Part shown: positions 17,191 through 25,788 of the stretch, piece by piece
Position numbering within the stretch: the stretch's first letter is position 1
Layout: each line of letters starts with the position of its first letter
Source of the DNA: Sulfurihydrogenibium sp. YO3AOP1
Lineage (GTDB): Bacteria > Aquificota > Aquificia > Aquificales > Hydrogenothermaceae
DNA: 64,000 bases
Reading direction: 5' to 3'
Assembly: GCF_000020325.1 (NCBI RefSeq)
Contig: NC_010730.1
Span: 62,001-126,000 of the forward strand
The notes under the pieces: model-generated
What the model saw: the letters and a program-made list of their open reading frames with translations, nothing else
Told to the model about the DNA's origin: nothing
Database searches by the model: none
Translations under genes and position numbers: made by a program

Positions 17191-18015
17191 TCAGAAGGAC
17201 ATCATATAATAAATTCCAGATCTAACCTTTTCCATTCCAAACTTTGAGTTCATAAGTTCATCCAATAGTGGCTTTTTAGGTTTAAGTTCTATCACAGGTG
17301 CATCTTCCTCTAACTTTCCAAGCTTTTTAGCCTCCGAGATAGCATCTTGAATGTTTCCTATTTTATCAACCAATCCAAGAGCTTTTGCCTCATTTCCGCT
17401 AAATACTCTTCCATCAGCATAGCTTTTTAGAACGTCTTTTTTGATAGGTCTGTATCTTGCAATTGCATCTAAAAACTGATCATAAACATCCATCACAGTT
17501 TTTTCAAGTAATGCTTTTTGTTCAGGAAGTAAAGGTTTTGTTGGATATAGAATATCTTTATTAGCTCCACTTTTAATTGTATTTACTTTTACACCAAATT
17601 TGTTTAAAATTTCACTTACATCAACATGCTGAATTATTACACCAATGCTTCCTGTTATTGTTCCAGGATTTGAATAGATTACATTGGCAGGGGTTGAGAT
17701 ATAGTATCCTCCAGATGCAGCAACGTTTCCCATTGATACAACCACAGGCTTTTTTTCTCTTAATTTTTCAATAGCTCTGTAAATTTCCTGAGATGCTCCA
17801 ACAGCACCACCAGGACTATCAACATCAATCACAACAGCTTTGATGCTCTCATCTTTTGTAGCTTCCGAGATTATAGACACAGTGTCTAAATAGTCTACAA
17901 TAGTTCCTTCTATTCTTATAAGTCCAACCTTGGGCTGAGATTCATAACGCAAAGCGGAGATAATATAAAAAATTACTATCAACGCTATTATTCCGATCAA
18001 GATTTTCTTCTTCAT
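17191..18015 (-). CDS. sppA: Signal peptide peptidase SppA, short (36K-type) form
   Basis: 274 aa membrane-anchored serine protease that degrades cleaved signal peptides. The N-terminal anchor is at about 4-22. The Ser/Lys dyad is likely S101 (NVAASGGYY) and K153 (KSGANKD), with the family segments DSPGGAV and NPGTITGSIGV. Single-domain length matches the archaeal/Bacillus form rather than the 67-kDa E. coli form. It starts 12 bp after proB and is probably co-transcribed. Confidence 0.9.
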   Translation of the reverse strand: MKKKILIGIIALIVIFYIISALRYESQPKVGLIRIEGTIVDYLDTVSIISEATKDESIKAVVIDVDSPGGAVGASQEIYRAIEKLREKKPVVVSMGNVAASGGYYISTPANVIYSNPGTITGSIGVIIQHVDVSEILNKFGVKVNTIKSGANKDILYPTKPLLPEQKALLEKTVMDVYDQFLDAIARYRPIKKDVLKSYADGRVFSGNEAKALGLVDKIGNIQDAISEAKKLGKLEEDAPVIELKPKKPLLDELMNSKFGMEKVRSGIYYMMSF

Positions 18016-18026
18016 TTTTCTACCCT

Positions 18027-19133
18027 CTAAAAGATGACAATGTTATCTGCATGTATAACTTCTTCAACATCTTTTCCTAAAATTTCTTTCGCTTTTTCTG
18101 TTTTAAGACCTTTTATCTTTTTAATTTCTTTGTAGCCTAAATTTACAATACCTTTGCCGATAATGTTTCCTTCTTCGTTTGCTATTGCCACTACATCTTT
18201 TTGATTGAATATTCCTTCAACTTCTTTGATACCACTTGGAAGTAAACTCTTTCCTGCTTTTAAAGCTTTTTCTGCTCCAGCATCTACGATCAGCTTTCCT
18301 TTTGGATAGGATAAAAGCTCAAGCCAACTTTTTTTACTGCTTACCTTTTTTGCTTTGTGGGGATGGATAAAAGTTCCTATTTTATTTCCGGATAAAATAT
18401 CAACTATTATATCTTTTTTCTTTGGCGCAATGATTACCGGAATTGAGTGTTGAGTGGCAATTTTTGCAGCTTCAAGCTTACTTCTCATTCCACCGCTGCC
18501 AAATTTAGATTTTGAGCTTTTGGCAAAGTTTAAAGCTTGGTCTACATCTACTTTAATCTCTTCTATCAGCTTAGCATCCGGATTAGAGGGGTCATCTGTA
18601 TAAAGACCACCGGCGGTAGAAAGAATTATTAATAGATTTGCATCTGTCAGTAGCGATACATGTGCTGCCAAAAAATCATTGTCTCCAAATACAATTTCTT
18701 CAACTGCAATAGCATCATTTTCATTTATTATTGGAACAACATTAAACTCTAAAAGCTTATTTAAAGTTTCCTTTGCATAAAGATATCTTTTTCTCTCCCG
18801 AAGCCCTTCAATTGTAAGTAGTACCTGTCCTATAATGAGGTTATACTCTGAGAAAAATTTATCGTAAATTTGCATTAAATATGCCTGTCCGACACTTGCG
18901 ACTGCTTGTTTTTCTGTAATGTTTTTTGGTCTTGATGGAAGTTTTAATTTTTTTACTCCTGCTAAAACTGCACCAGATGAAACGATAATAATCTCTTTAT
19001 CTTTTAGTAGAGATATCTGTCTTGCAAGGTCCGAGATAAACTCAGTGTCTATGTCATCATCTTTTTCAAGAAGTTGAGAACCTATTTTAATTACAATTCT
19101 TTTAGCTTTTTCTATATACTGCCTTCTTTCCAT
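18027..19133 (-). CDS. proB: Glutamate 5-kinase
   Basis: 368 aa. First step of proline synthesis: phosphorylates glutamate. The amino-acid kinase domain (about 1-255) shows RIVIKIGSQLL, SSGAVLAG, IINENDAIAV and the GSGGMRSKLEAA substrate loop. A C-terminal PUA domain (about 275-360) is present as in most bacterial ProB. It abuts trmI (adjacent bases) and is followed by sppA after 12 bp. Confidence 0.95.
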   Translation of the reverse strand: MERRQYIEKAKRIVIKIGSQLLEKDDDIDTEFISDLARQISLLKDKEIIIVSSGAVLAGVKKLKLPSRPKNITEKQAVASVGQAYLMQIYDKFFSEYNLIIGQVLLTIEGLRERKRYLYAKETLNKLLEFNVVPIINENDAIAVEEIVFGDNDFLAAHVSLLTDANLLIILSTAGGLYTDDPSNPDAKLIEEIKVDVDQALNFAKSSKSKFGSGGMRSKLEAAKIATQHSIPVIIAPKKKDIIVDILSGNKIGTFIHPHKAKKVSSKKSWLELLSYPKGKLIVDAGAEKALKAGKSLLPSGIKEVEGIFNQKDVVAIANEEGNIIGKGIVNLGYKEIKKIKGLKTEKAKEILGKDVEEVIHADNIVIF

Positions 19134-19895
19134 CTAATTTCCTTTCCTTGCGAAAATTAAATATCCGGTATGGGCTACCATCCTATCTTCCGGTCTAAGT
19201 CTATCCGGAACAGGTTTGTACTGACGAAGTAAAATCTCTTCTACTTCCAAATCTATAAAATCTAATCTTTTTAGTTCTTTTAATACTTCTGAAACTTGGT
19301 TTGTTGTTGGAACCAAAAAACCTATCATCGAACCAGGCTTTAAAACGTTTTTTACATTTTCTAAATAAAGCCAAGGTTCTCTTACATCTATAAAAGCAGC
19401 GTCAAAATCTTTTTCTTCTATCTCTTCTGATAAATCTTTTAAATGTGGCTGTACTACATAATCAAGCTTTGCAAGTTTTAGGTTGTTTAATGCATTTTTT
19501 AAAAATTTTTCTTCTTTTTCATAAACATAAATTTTACCCTTTGGCTTAACTGCATTTGCCATTACGATAGTTAAAGCACCACTACCAATCCCAGACTCAA
19601 GAACTTTCATTCCATCTGTAAGACCAAGTTTTAATGTTATGTAAGCAGAATCTTTTGGATAGATGATTTGAGTATATCTCTTAATCCCAAACATTATAAG
19701 CTCATAAAGAGTAGGACGAATTAAGATAAAAGGCTCGCCTTTATGTGTAAAAACTGTTTCTCCAAAATTTTTACCGATTATATCATCATGTTTAATGCTT
19801 CCAAGGTGGGTAGAAAGCTCCTTTCCCCTTTCTAAAATTATGAAAAAAGAGCTTTTTCTGCCCCTTAAATGAACCGTATCACCTTCTTTTATCAT
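19134..19895 (-). CDS. trmI: tRNA (adenine-N1)-methyltransferase TrmI
   Basis: 253 aa SAM-dependent enzyme that makes m1A58 in the T-loop, important for tRNA stability in thermophiles. An N-terminal beta domain (GDTVHLRGRKSSFFIILE) precedes the Rossmann fold with the SAM loop ESGIGSGALT and the catalytic-region motif FDAAFIDVREPW. It overlaps the preceding gene by 4 bp and directly adjoins proB. Confidence 0.93.
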   Translation of the reverse strand: MIKEGDTVHLRGRKSSFFIILERGKELSTHLGSIKHDDIIGKNFGETVFTHKGEPFILIRPTLYELIMFGIKRYTQIIYPKDSAYITLKLGLTDGMKVLESGIGSGALTIVMANAVKPKGKIYVYEKEEKFLKNALNNLKLAKLDYVVQPHLKDLSEEIEEKDFDAAFIDVREPWLYLENVKNVLKPGSMIGFLVPTTNQVSEVLKELKRLDFIDLEVEEILLRQYKPVPDRLRPEDRMVAHTGYLIFARKGN

Positions 19896-20548
19896 TTCTT
19901 ATGACTGAGTAATGCGATAGACAGTTGTTTGTTGTTGTATAAATCTATTGAGTAGTTGTCCCAAAATACACATGTGCCACCTGCCACAAAACAACCACCT
20001 GATGGGTCCATATATCTTGCAAACAATATTTTCTCTTTTCCAAGTAAAGATTTGGCAGTATCTTCAGCGTAAATTAAAGCTTGAACGTTATTCCCTGTTA
20101 TGGTTAAAGAATCTGTACAAGCTAAAACAACCTTTTCAATCCCTCTTTCTTTCATCTTTTCAAATGTTTTTGTTGTAGTAATCAATAAATTGTCATTATC
20201 ATAATTATTTACATCATCTGTGATGATATCACCGTTAAACTTGATTCCAAATCTTTCAGACATTGTATTACATGTGTCTGCTATTCTATCCTCGTTTTTG
20301 TAGTAAGCAAAGATTTCAACTTTTTTGCCCTTCTTTACAAGCTCCTGTATAAAATCAACTTCTTCTTTCTTAAAAGGAATTTCTGGATAGTTGAAAATTA
20401 TTACATCATAATCTGCAAATTTCTCAAACTCATCAACTTCATCAACATGAATGTCATTTTCTTTTGCGTATCTTTGCAATTTTGAAAAATAATAATGGTC
20501 CGATATTATAAATTCCTGATGTGTGGTGCTCCATGCAACTTTTACCAA
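19892..20548 (-). CDS. Conserved hypothetical protein, first gene of the trmI-proB-sppA operon
   Basis: 218 aa, function not recognised. The N-terminal half reads like a Rossmann/amidotransferase-like alpha-beta fold: a FADYDVIIFNYPEIPF strand-turn, then FIQELVKKGKKVEIFAYY. The C-terminal half has KVVLACTDSLTITGNNVQAL and a Cys/Gly-rich ARYMDPSGGCFVAGGTCVF loop. No signal peptide or membrane segment. AGGTAATAC precedes the ATG, and the 3' end overlaps trmI by 4 bp. It could be an Aquificales-restricted protein. Confidence 0.7.
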   Translation of the reverse strand: MVKVAWSTTHQEFIISDHYYFSKLQRYAKENDIHVDEVDEFEKFADYDVIIFNYPEIPFKKEEVDFIQELVKKGKKVEIFAYYKNEDRIADTCNTMSERFGIKFNGDIITDDVNNYDNDNLLITTTKTFEKMKERGIEKVVLACTDSLTITGNNVQALIYAEDTAKSLLGKEKILFARYMDPSGGCFVAGGTCVFWDNYSIDLYNNKQLSIALLSHKK

Positions 20549-20730
20549 TGTATTACCTCCATATAGATTTTTTTAAGATATTAATTTGTAGCAAGAATAG
20601 TATAAAATTATAACTCAAAAACTTAAAAATTGATGTCCTTTATGAAATAAAGCTGTAATGAATACATCAAAAAACTTGTAAAAACATAGAGAGATAATAA
20701 TTGATAAAAACATCAAAAAATCCAAAGCAA

Positions 20731-21160
20731 GAAACTTGTCAATAATTACGTGTCCGGATAGAAAACTTTTTATTAATCATTCGTAAAATTTCGTAAGAAG
20801 CTCTTTTAAAAGCAGTTTCGGACTTTTTCCATTTCAAACGATAGTTTTTCTTATTTTGTTTTTTTATCAAGGGTGTACACATTTGGTGGAAGCTTTCTTG
20901 TTTTGAAATCGTTAACTCTTTTCATAAAATATAGAATCTATTTTTACTTTCCGAATATCCATTGGATAACAATTTTTTGTAGGATTTTAATAAAATTTGT
21001 GGTCTAAATTTAGCCTTTATACATCTTGGGACTTATACGTTTACTTTGCTAAAATCATTCTTTTCAAGATAAGAATTTCTCTCTTGTTTCATAACCAGCT
21101 CCAAAACAAAAGCTAAAAGCTCTCTTATTCTTACTTTATTTGACCAAACATTATTACACT
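20731..21160 (-). pseudogene. Decayed IS256-family element
   Basis: The left part GAAACTTGTCAATAATTACG with GAAAACTTTTTATTAA copies the left end of the intact IS256 elements. Later stretches match transposase regions (TTTGGTGGAAGCTTTCTTGTTTTGAAATC; TTCCGAATATCCATTGGATA; ATTTGTGGTCTAAATTTAGCC), and the right side has GACCAAACATTATTA. Large internal deletions and many substitutions leave about 430 of 1,297 bp and no open frame. It lies between the trmI operon and the ygjP-like gene. The adjoining 20549-20730 contains nothing recognisable. Confidence 0.82.
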
Positions 21161-21188
21161 TTTCTAATTTGATAAAATATAGGATGTT

Positions 21189-21860
21189 ATGAATGATATT
21201 AGAATTGAAAAGATAATCAGGTCAAACAGGAAAACTATAGCAATAAAGCCCACAGAAAATGGAGCTATAATTGTGAAAGCTCCTAAAAAAGCAACGAATA
21301 AATTAATCATTGATGTCATTGAACAACATAAGGATAGAATTCTTGAAAAATTAAAAGAATTGGAAAAAATCAAGGAAATTAATTTTAAACAGTTTGTTGC
21401 TGGTGAAGAATTTCTTTATATTGGTAAAGCTTATAAACTCTACATCGTAGAAAATCTTGAAACTCCGTTAAAATTTCAAGATGGATTTTATTTATCAAGG
21501 GATTATCAAAATCAAGGAAGAGAAATATTTACTGATTGGTATAAAAATCAAGCCAAAATTATTATTCCTAACAGAGTAATCCATTGGGCTGGAAAATGTG
21601 GATACAATATTAAAAAAATAGGAATAACCAATGCTAACAGGCAATGGGGTTCATGTTCAGCAAAAGGTAATTTGAATTTTTCTTGGCGTTTAATACTAGC
21701 ACCTTTAGAAGTGATTGATTATGTAATTGTTCATGAACTTTCTCATTTAAAAGAACTTAACCATAGTAAAAATTTTTGGAATAAGGTTAAAAAATGTATG
21801 CCTGAATATAAAGAGTATCATGATTGGTTAAGAAAAAATAGTTTTAAATTAAAGTTTTAA
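21189..21860 (+). CDS. YgjP-like zinc metallopeptidase (DUF45/WLM)
   Basis: 223 aa. The C-terminal half carries IVHELSHLKELNHSKNFW, a HExxH-type zinc site with the third His in the NHS segment. It is preceded by the family hallmark NANRQWGSCSAKGNLNFSWRLILAP. The N-terminal half is a beta-rich substrate domain (RSNRKTIAIKPTENGAIIVKAP). No signal peptide, so probably cytoplasmic. The physiological substrate is not known for this family. It begins within 30 bp of an IS256 remnant, so its original promoter may have been disturbed. Confidence 0.85.
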   Translation: MNDIRIEKIIRSNRKTIAIKPTENGAIIVKAPKKATNKLIIDVIEQHKDRILEKLKELEKIKEINFKQFVAGEEFLYIGKAYKLYIVENLETPLKFQDGFYLSRDYQNQGREIFTDWYKNQAKIIIPNRVIHWAGKCGYNIKKIGITNANRQWGSCSAKGNLNFSWRLILAPLEVIDYVIVHELSHLKELNHSKNFWNKVKKCMPEYKEYHDWLRKNSFKLKF

Positions 21861-21937
21861 GTAATAAATGTTTGCAAATGATAAAATTGAGTATTAAATT
21901 AATATGTATGAAAACCATTAAATTGTAGGGGGATATG

Positions 21938-22825
21938 ATGGCTGACGAATATCGTGAAGAATCTCAAGAAGAACAGCGAAAACCAGAGCCAGACCTAACA
22001 GCGGTTTTTACCGGTTCCCAAGCCTTAGAAAAAGCTCCGGAAATCTATGGAGTTCCAACAGGAATTGAAGGCTTAGACGATTTATTTTTTATTGTAAAAC
22101 CAGTCAAAAAGAAATTAGAAAAAGTGTCATTAAAGGGAATCCCATCGTATTCTGTAATGAATTTAACCGGTGTATCAGATACAGGAAAATCTCTGATGGC
22201 AGAACAGTTTACCGTTTTCCGTGCAAGTCAGGGTGATAAGGTAGCATTTATTACTGTTGAATCTCCGGCTAACTTTGTTGTTGCTTCTTTAAAGCTAAGG
22301 GCAGCGGCTATGGGATTAAATTTTGATGATTTTCAAGACAACATAATTTTAATCGATGCAGCCTCTTCGACAAGAATAAGAGAAAATGTGCCGGATCTAC
22401 TTGCTACTTTAGCTTATGTTATTAAAACTTACAAAGTAAAATTTACAGTTATTGATTCAGTAACCGGTCTTTTTGAAAACAAAGAAATGTTAGCAAGGGC
22501 AATAGTTAGAAGATTATTTAATTTTATGAAAAAATGGTATCAAACCGCTATCTTTGTATCTCAAAAGAGAAGCGGTCATGAGGAGTTAACAGCTGAAGCT
22601 GCCGGTGGTTATGCAGTAGGTCATATAGTGGACGGAACTATGGTTTTAGCTAAAGAGTTAATAGATTCTCCATATAAAGCTAAAATGTATAAAAAAGAAA
22701 TAGGAGATATTGTTAGATTGTTTAGAATTGATGGTTGTAGAATGTCTGGACATGATACAAGAACACATTTCCTTGAAATCACAGAAACAGGATTAGTTAA
22801 AATAAAAGAACCAATAGGAGGTTAG
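21938..22825 (+). CDS. KaiC/GvpD-like RecA-superfamily ATPase
   Basis: About 295 aa with a single KaiC-type P-loop domain. Walker A is GVSDTGKS (about 78-85) and Walker B is FTVIDSVTGLF; a typical Thr/Glu region FITVESP lies between. The ATG at 21938 was preferred over that at 21935 because AGGGGG then sits 5 nt away. It lies 4 bp upstream of its HTH partner, the arrangement known for archaeal KaiC-domain regulators. Target process unknown; sensory or regulatory role inferred from the family. Confidence 0.82.
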   Translation: MADEYREESQEEQRKPEPDLTAVFTGSQALEKAPEIYGVPTGIEGLDDLFFIVKPVKKKLEKVSLKGIPSYSVMNLTGVSDTGKSLMAEQFTVFRASQGDKVAFITVESPANFVVASLKLRAAAMGLNFDDFQDNIILIDAASSTRIRENVPDLLATLAYVIKTYKVKFTVIDSVTGLFENKEMLARAIVRRLFNFMKKWYQTAIFVSQKRSGHEELTAEAAGGYAVGHIVDGTMVLAKELIDSPYKAKMYKKEIGDIVRLFRIDGCRMSGHDTRTHFLEITETGLVKIKEPIGG

Positions 22826-22829
22826 AAAA

Positions 22830-23492
22830 ATGGTTATTGAAATCACAGGATTGCCACCAACAGAAATTAATGAGAAAGATTTAGAACATCTTGTCAGTAG
22901 AGTATTCTTCAAATCTATCGATTTACTCGGTGGCTTAAACAAACTAACAGAGTTTAGAACATTAACATGGCTTCCAAGCTTAGCAAGGTCTGCTTATGTC
23001 ATAGTTTTAAGAGAAGAGTATCTAAAAATAGAAGAAGAAATAGCTGAAAAGGTCGGATTAACAAAAAACACTGTAAGAAATATTTTAAGAGCTGACCCAA
23101 CCTTAGCAATGGAAAAAATAAAGAAGATGGAAGAATTAGCAAAAGAAGAAGCCAAAGAATTAAGAGTTCATACAGCTGGCGGTATTGCTAAACTTGCATT
23201 CAAAATGGTCAAAGAAGGTAGCGATGCAGAAACATTAATTCACTACTGCAGTATTACAGCTACAGAAGTTGCTCAAGCTCTTGAAGTTCCGTGGGCTTAT
23301 ACAGTGTTAAAACATATTAAAGGTATTAAATATCCAATTCAAGATGCTACAGCATTAAAAGAAAGACTAAAAGGAGTAAAAATTAAAAACTACTCCGCAG
23401 AAGAAGTTTTAGATAAAGTACACTATCCTATAAAAACACCGGCTCAACTTTTACATGAGATTAAATTAGCTATTTCTGGAATGAACAGTTAA
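22830..23492 (+). CDS. KaiC-associated putative regulatory protein with HTH
   Basis: 220 aa. The N-terminal part resembles the probable regulatory domain found beside KaiC-like proteins (TIGR03879-type): LTWLPSLARSAYVIVLREEYLKIEEEIAEKVGLTKNTVRNILRADP, of which EEIAEKVGLTKNTVRNIL is a helix-turn-helix. A second helical part with ITATEVAQALEVPWAYTVL may be another HTH-like element. A paired gene with the ATPase immediately upstream, probably one operon ending at the hairpin at 23584. Confidence 0.7.
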   Translation: MVIEITGLPPTEINEKDLEHLVSRVFFKSIDLLGGLNKLTEFRTLTWLPSLARSAYVIVLREEYLKIEEEIAEKVGLTKNTVRNILRADPTLAMEKIKKMEELAKEEAKELRVHTAGGIAKLAFKMVKEGSDAETLIHYCSITATEVAQALEVPWAYTVLKHIKGIKYPIQDATALKERLKGVKIKNYSAEEVLDKVHYPIKTPAQLLHEIKLAISGMNS

Positions 23493-23583
23493 TTTAGTTA
23501 TTAATAGAAGATTATTAGAGTATAAGAGATATTTATAACAAGATAGTCCAAGAGTTGCTATCTAAGATAAATTATAAATTAGG

Positions 23584-23625
23584 CACCTCCTATAGAAGAA
23601 AACTTTAAATATTCTATAGGAGGTG
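23584..23625 (+). terminator. Strong hairpin after the KaiC-like operon
   Basis: CACCTCCTATAGAA pairs perfectly with TTCTATAGGAGGTG (14 bp, 14-nt loop). It is about 90 bp after the stop codon. A run of only two T follows, so it may act as an RNA-stabilising or bidirectional structure rather than a classic terminator. Confidence 0.55.
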
Positions 23626-23696
23626 TTATGAGAAACTCGTTTTAATCCATTGTAGAATTGACGGTCTGATGAAAGTTATAAAGTAAAGATTTAATA

Positions 23697-23894
23697 AGAA
23701 TGTTTCAAAATTCTTGTAAGTTTATTCTTTTGTCATCATAAGGACCTTATTCTAAAGGACCTCCTATTTTAAAAAGTGAGAAAAAGAGTAGAGGCAATTC
23801 ATGAATTGCCATTACAATGAATAAGTGAGAGATAAAAAGACGAAGATTCTTCGCCGACTGTAGAATGGCAATGTGGATTTTTAAAACAGTCTCA
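23697..23894 (+). repeat. Dispersed palindromic repeat, type I (decayed)
   Basis: Arm TTTCAAAATTCTTGTAAG, half-unit GTCATCATAAGGACC...AAAGGACCTCC, an inserted stretch with AATAAGTGAGA, then AGATTCTTCGCC...GAATGGCAATGTGGATTTTT. The 980-bp gap 23493-24472 holds this repeat, another at 24099, a hairpin and an array of 11-bp repeats, but no gene. Confidence 0.72.
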
Positions 23895-24098
23895 AATTTA
23901 ATGAAAAAACTTCATAAATTGCCTAATGCCTTGCTGTTGTACAATTTATAGCAAAATTCGAAATTTTTAAAATACCAAAGTTTTACAGTCATTTAAGTTA
24001 AGATAAAAAACCTTTGACTACTAAACTACCAAAAGGATTTGATTCAATCATATTACTTATCTACAATTTAATAAGATTACCAAGCCTAAAATAATAGA

Positions 24099-24243
24099 CA
24101 CCTATCCTGATGGCTTTAGTCTCAAGGTTCTCCTCTTTTGATTTTTTGAAAAGAAAAATCAGGAGATTCTTTGCCGGTTTCAGAATGACGGTCAAAAGGT
24201 TAATTAATTTTTAAGACCTAGTCAAAATTTTAAAACACTCTCT
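24099..24243 (+). repeat. Dispersed palindromic repeat, type I
   Basis: CCTGATGGCTTTAGTC...AAGGTTCTCCTC, a central AT-rich hairpin, AGGAGATTCTTTGCC...TTTCAGAATGACGG, then the arm TTAATTAATTTTTAAGACC...AAATTTTAAAACACTC. That arm is the inverse of those at 9217 and 16478. Confidence 0.75.
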
Positions 24244-24356
24244 ATAAAAAATTTCTAATTTCTCACCCAAAGCATTTTTTTACCTTCAATAATTGAGAAT
24301 GATAAAAAGATTTAACAGTCAAATACTAAATGCTTTTATATAGTTATTACTAAAGA

Positions 24357-24389
24357 AGTAAAATCTTAGTAAAATTTCAGTAAAATCTC
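24357..24389 (+). repeat. Three phased 11-bp direct repeats upstream of ndk
   Basis: AGTAAAATCTT, AGTAAAATTTC and AGTAAAATCTC follow each other without a gap, one helical turn apart. They end 83 bp before the ndk ATG and about 23 bp before a possible -35 (TTGAGT at 24413). They could bind a regulator on one DNA face; this is inference. Confidence 0.5.
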
Positions 24390-24472
24390 TTATATTTTTT
24401 CTATAACACCTTTTGAGTTATACATAACATGTGATATCATAATTCTATAAAAAATTGTGAGGAGGATTTTAG

Positions 24473-24889
24473 ATGGAAAGAACTTTAGTAATCGCTAAAC
24501 CAGATGCAGTAAGAAAAAATGTTGTAGGTAAAATTATTTCAAGGTTAGAGGATGAGGGGTTTAAACTTGTTGCACTAAAAAAAGTAAAATTAACAAAGGA
24601 ACAGGCAGGGCAATTTTATATTGTACATAAAGATAGACCTTTTTATGGCGAGCTTTGTGATTTTATGTCCTCCGGACCAACAGTTCCTATGGTATGGGAA
24701 GGAGAGAATGTAATTGCAAGAGTTAGAGAAATAATGGGAGCAACTGACCCATCAAAAGCAGCAGAAGGAACTTTAAGAAAGCTTTACGGGACTAATGTAG
24801 GAGAAAATGCAGTTCATGGTTCAGATTCTCCAGAATCAGCTGCATATGAAATACCTTTTTTCTTCAGCGGGTTAGAGCTTGTGGGATAA
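24473..24889 (+). CDS. ndk: Nucleoside diphosphate kinase
   Basis: 138 aa. Transfers the terminal phosphate among nucleoside triphosphates through phospho-His H115 (NAVHGSDSPESA). RTLVIAKPDAVRK and RPFYGELCDFMSSGP are family hallmarks. Full length. GAGGAGG precedes the ATG. The 3' end overlaps the next gene by 11 bp. Confidence 0.96.
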   Translation: MERTLVIAKPDAVRKNVVGKIISRLEDEGFKLVALKKVKLTKEQAGQFYIVHKDRPFYGELCDFMSSGPTVPMVWEGENVIARVREIMGATDPSKAAEGTLRKLYGTNVGENAVHGSDSPESAAYEIPFFFSGLELVG

Positions 24890-25391
24890 ATATGTTTTTG
24901 GCTTAATAATATTTTTATTATTCTGCCTTTTAGGTGGGAGTATATTTATAACTTTCATATATACTCCTTACCTTTTTTCTCACTACAGTACAAAAGAAGC
25001 AGGAGAAATAGTAGGCAAGATATTCCCCTTTTATTTTAAATCTGGTTGGATAATAGGAATCATTATATACACATTAGTAGGTGTCTTATCAGTAAAAGAG
25101 AAAGAAATTATTAAAAAGCTAAAATGGTTTGTCATAGCCACTACAGTTTTAATTTTAATCTCAATGGCTTTAGACAGGGCAATTTTGCCGATAGCTGAAG
25201 GTTTAAAATCGGAGTATTACGATCTTTTAAATGAAGGAAAACAAAACGAAGCTAATATTATCTTTAGTAGATTTAAAACTTTCCATGGGATATCAAGTGT
25301 TTTGAATTTAATTAATATTATTATAGAAATTTTTATGCTAATTTATATTTTAAAGTTTTTAAAAAATTTCCGAAAAAGCTATAGTCTATAA
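24879..25391 (+). CDS. DUF4149-like integral membrane protein
   Basis: 170 aa with four hydrophobic segments (about 5-30, 50-68, 75-98 and 138-160). The pattern resembles DUF4149/TMEM205-type proteins, including a central SMALDRAILPIAEGLKSEYYDLL loop and a later FKTFHGISSVLN. The only usable start is TTG at 24879, inside the end of ndk, which implies coupled translation. Function unknown. Confidence 0.62.
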   Translation: MWDKYVFGLIIFLLFCLLGGSIFITFIYTPYLFSHYSTKEAGEIVGKIFPFYFKSGWIIGIIIYTLVGVLSVKEKEIIKKLKWFVIATTVLILISMALDRAILPIAEGLKSEYYDLLNEGKQNEANIIFSRFKTFHGISSVLNLINIIIEIFMLIYILKFLKNFRKSYSL

Positions 25392-25414
25392 TACTAAAAA
25401 AGGGAGGAAGTAAA

Positions 25415-25783
25415 ATGAAAAAGTCGGTGTTAGACAAAATATTTCTTATAGTTTTGGGAGGTTCATTTATAGGTGCTATTTTTGTAGCAGTTCTCGTTTT
25501 CTTTTTAACATCAGAATTTTCTAAGTCTTTAATAGCACTGATAGGATCGCAAATTTTATTTTTAATCCCGGTTTTTGGAATTAGAAAAATTATTGATGAT
25601 ACAATAATTAAAAAACTAAGTGTAGTATCTCAAGCTATGCAAGAAGTTAGTATGGGAAATCTTGATTATGAGATAAAGGTAGAAAAAACCGGAGACGAAT
25701 TAGAAGAGTTAGCTGAATCCTTTGAAAGAATGAGGATTAGCTTAAAAACAATTATGGAAAAATTAGAAAAAGGTGAGCTTTAA
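25415..25783 (+). CDS. Small membrane protein with two TM helices and a HAMP domain
   Basis: 122 aa. Two transmembrane segments (about 9-31 and 40-58) are followed by a cytoplasmic HAMP linker (IIDDTIIKKLSVVSQAMQEVSMGNLDYEIKVEKTGDELEELAESFERMRISL). There is almost no periplasmic loop and no kinase or methyl-accepting domain. GGGAGG precedes the ATG. It is the first gene of an operon with Roadblock, DUF4388 and small-GTPase proteins. Like the sensor of actinobacterial conservons, it may feed membrane signals into the GTPase (inference). Confidence 0.72.
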   Translation: MKKSVLDKIFLIVLGGSFIGAIFVAVLVFFLTSEFSKSLIALIGSQILFLIPVFGIRKIIDDTIIKKLSVVSQAMQEVSMGNLDYEIKVEKTGDELEELAESFERMRISLKTIMEKLEKGEL

Positions 25784-25788
25784 ACCGC

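Noticed and set aside
18027-19133. Possible archaeal-type fosfomycin/isopentenyl phosphate kinase
   Set aside because: The C-terminal PUA domain and the GSGGMRSKLEAA loop identify glutamate 5-kinase.
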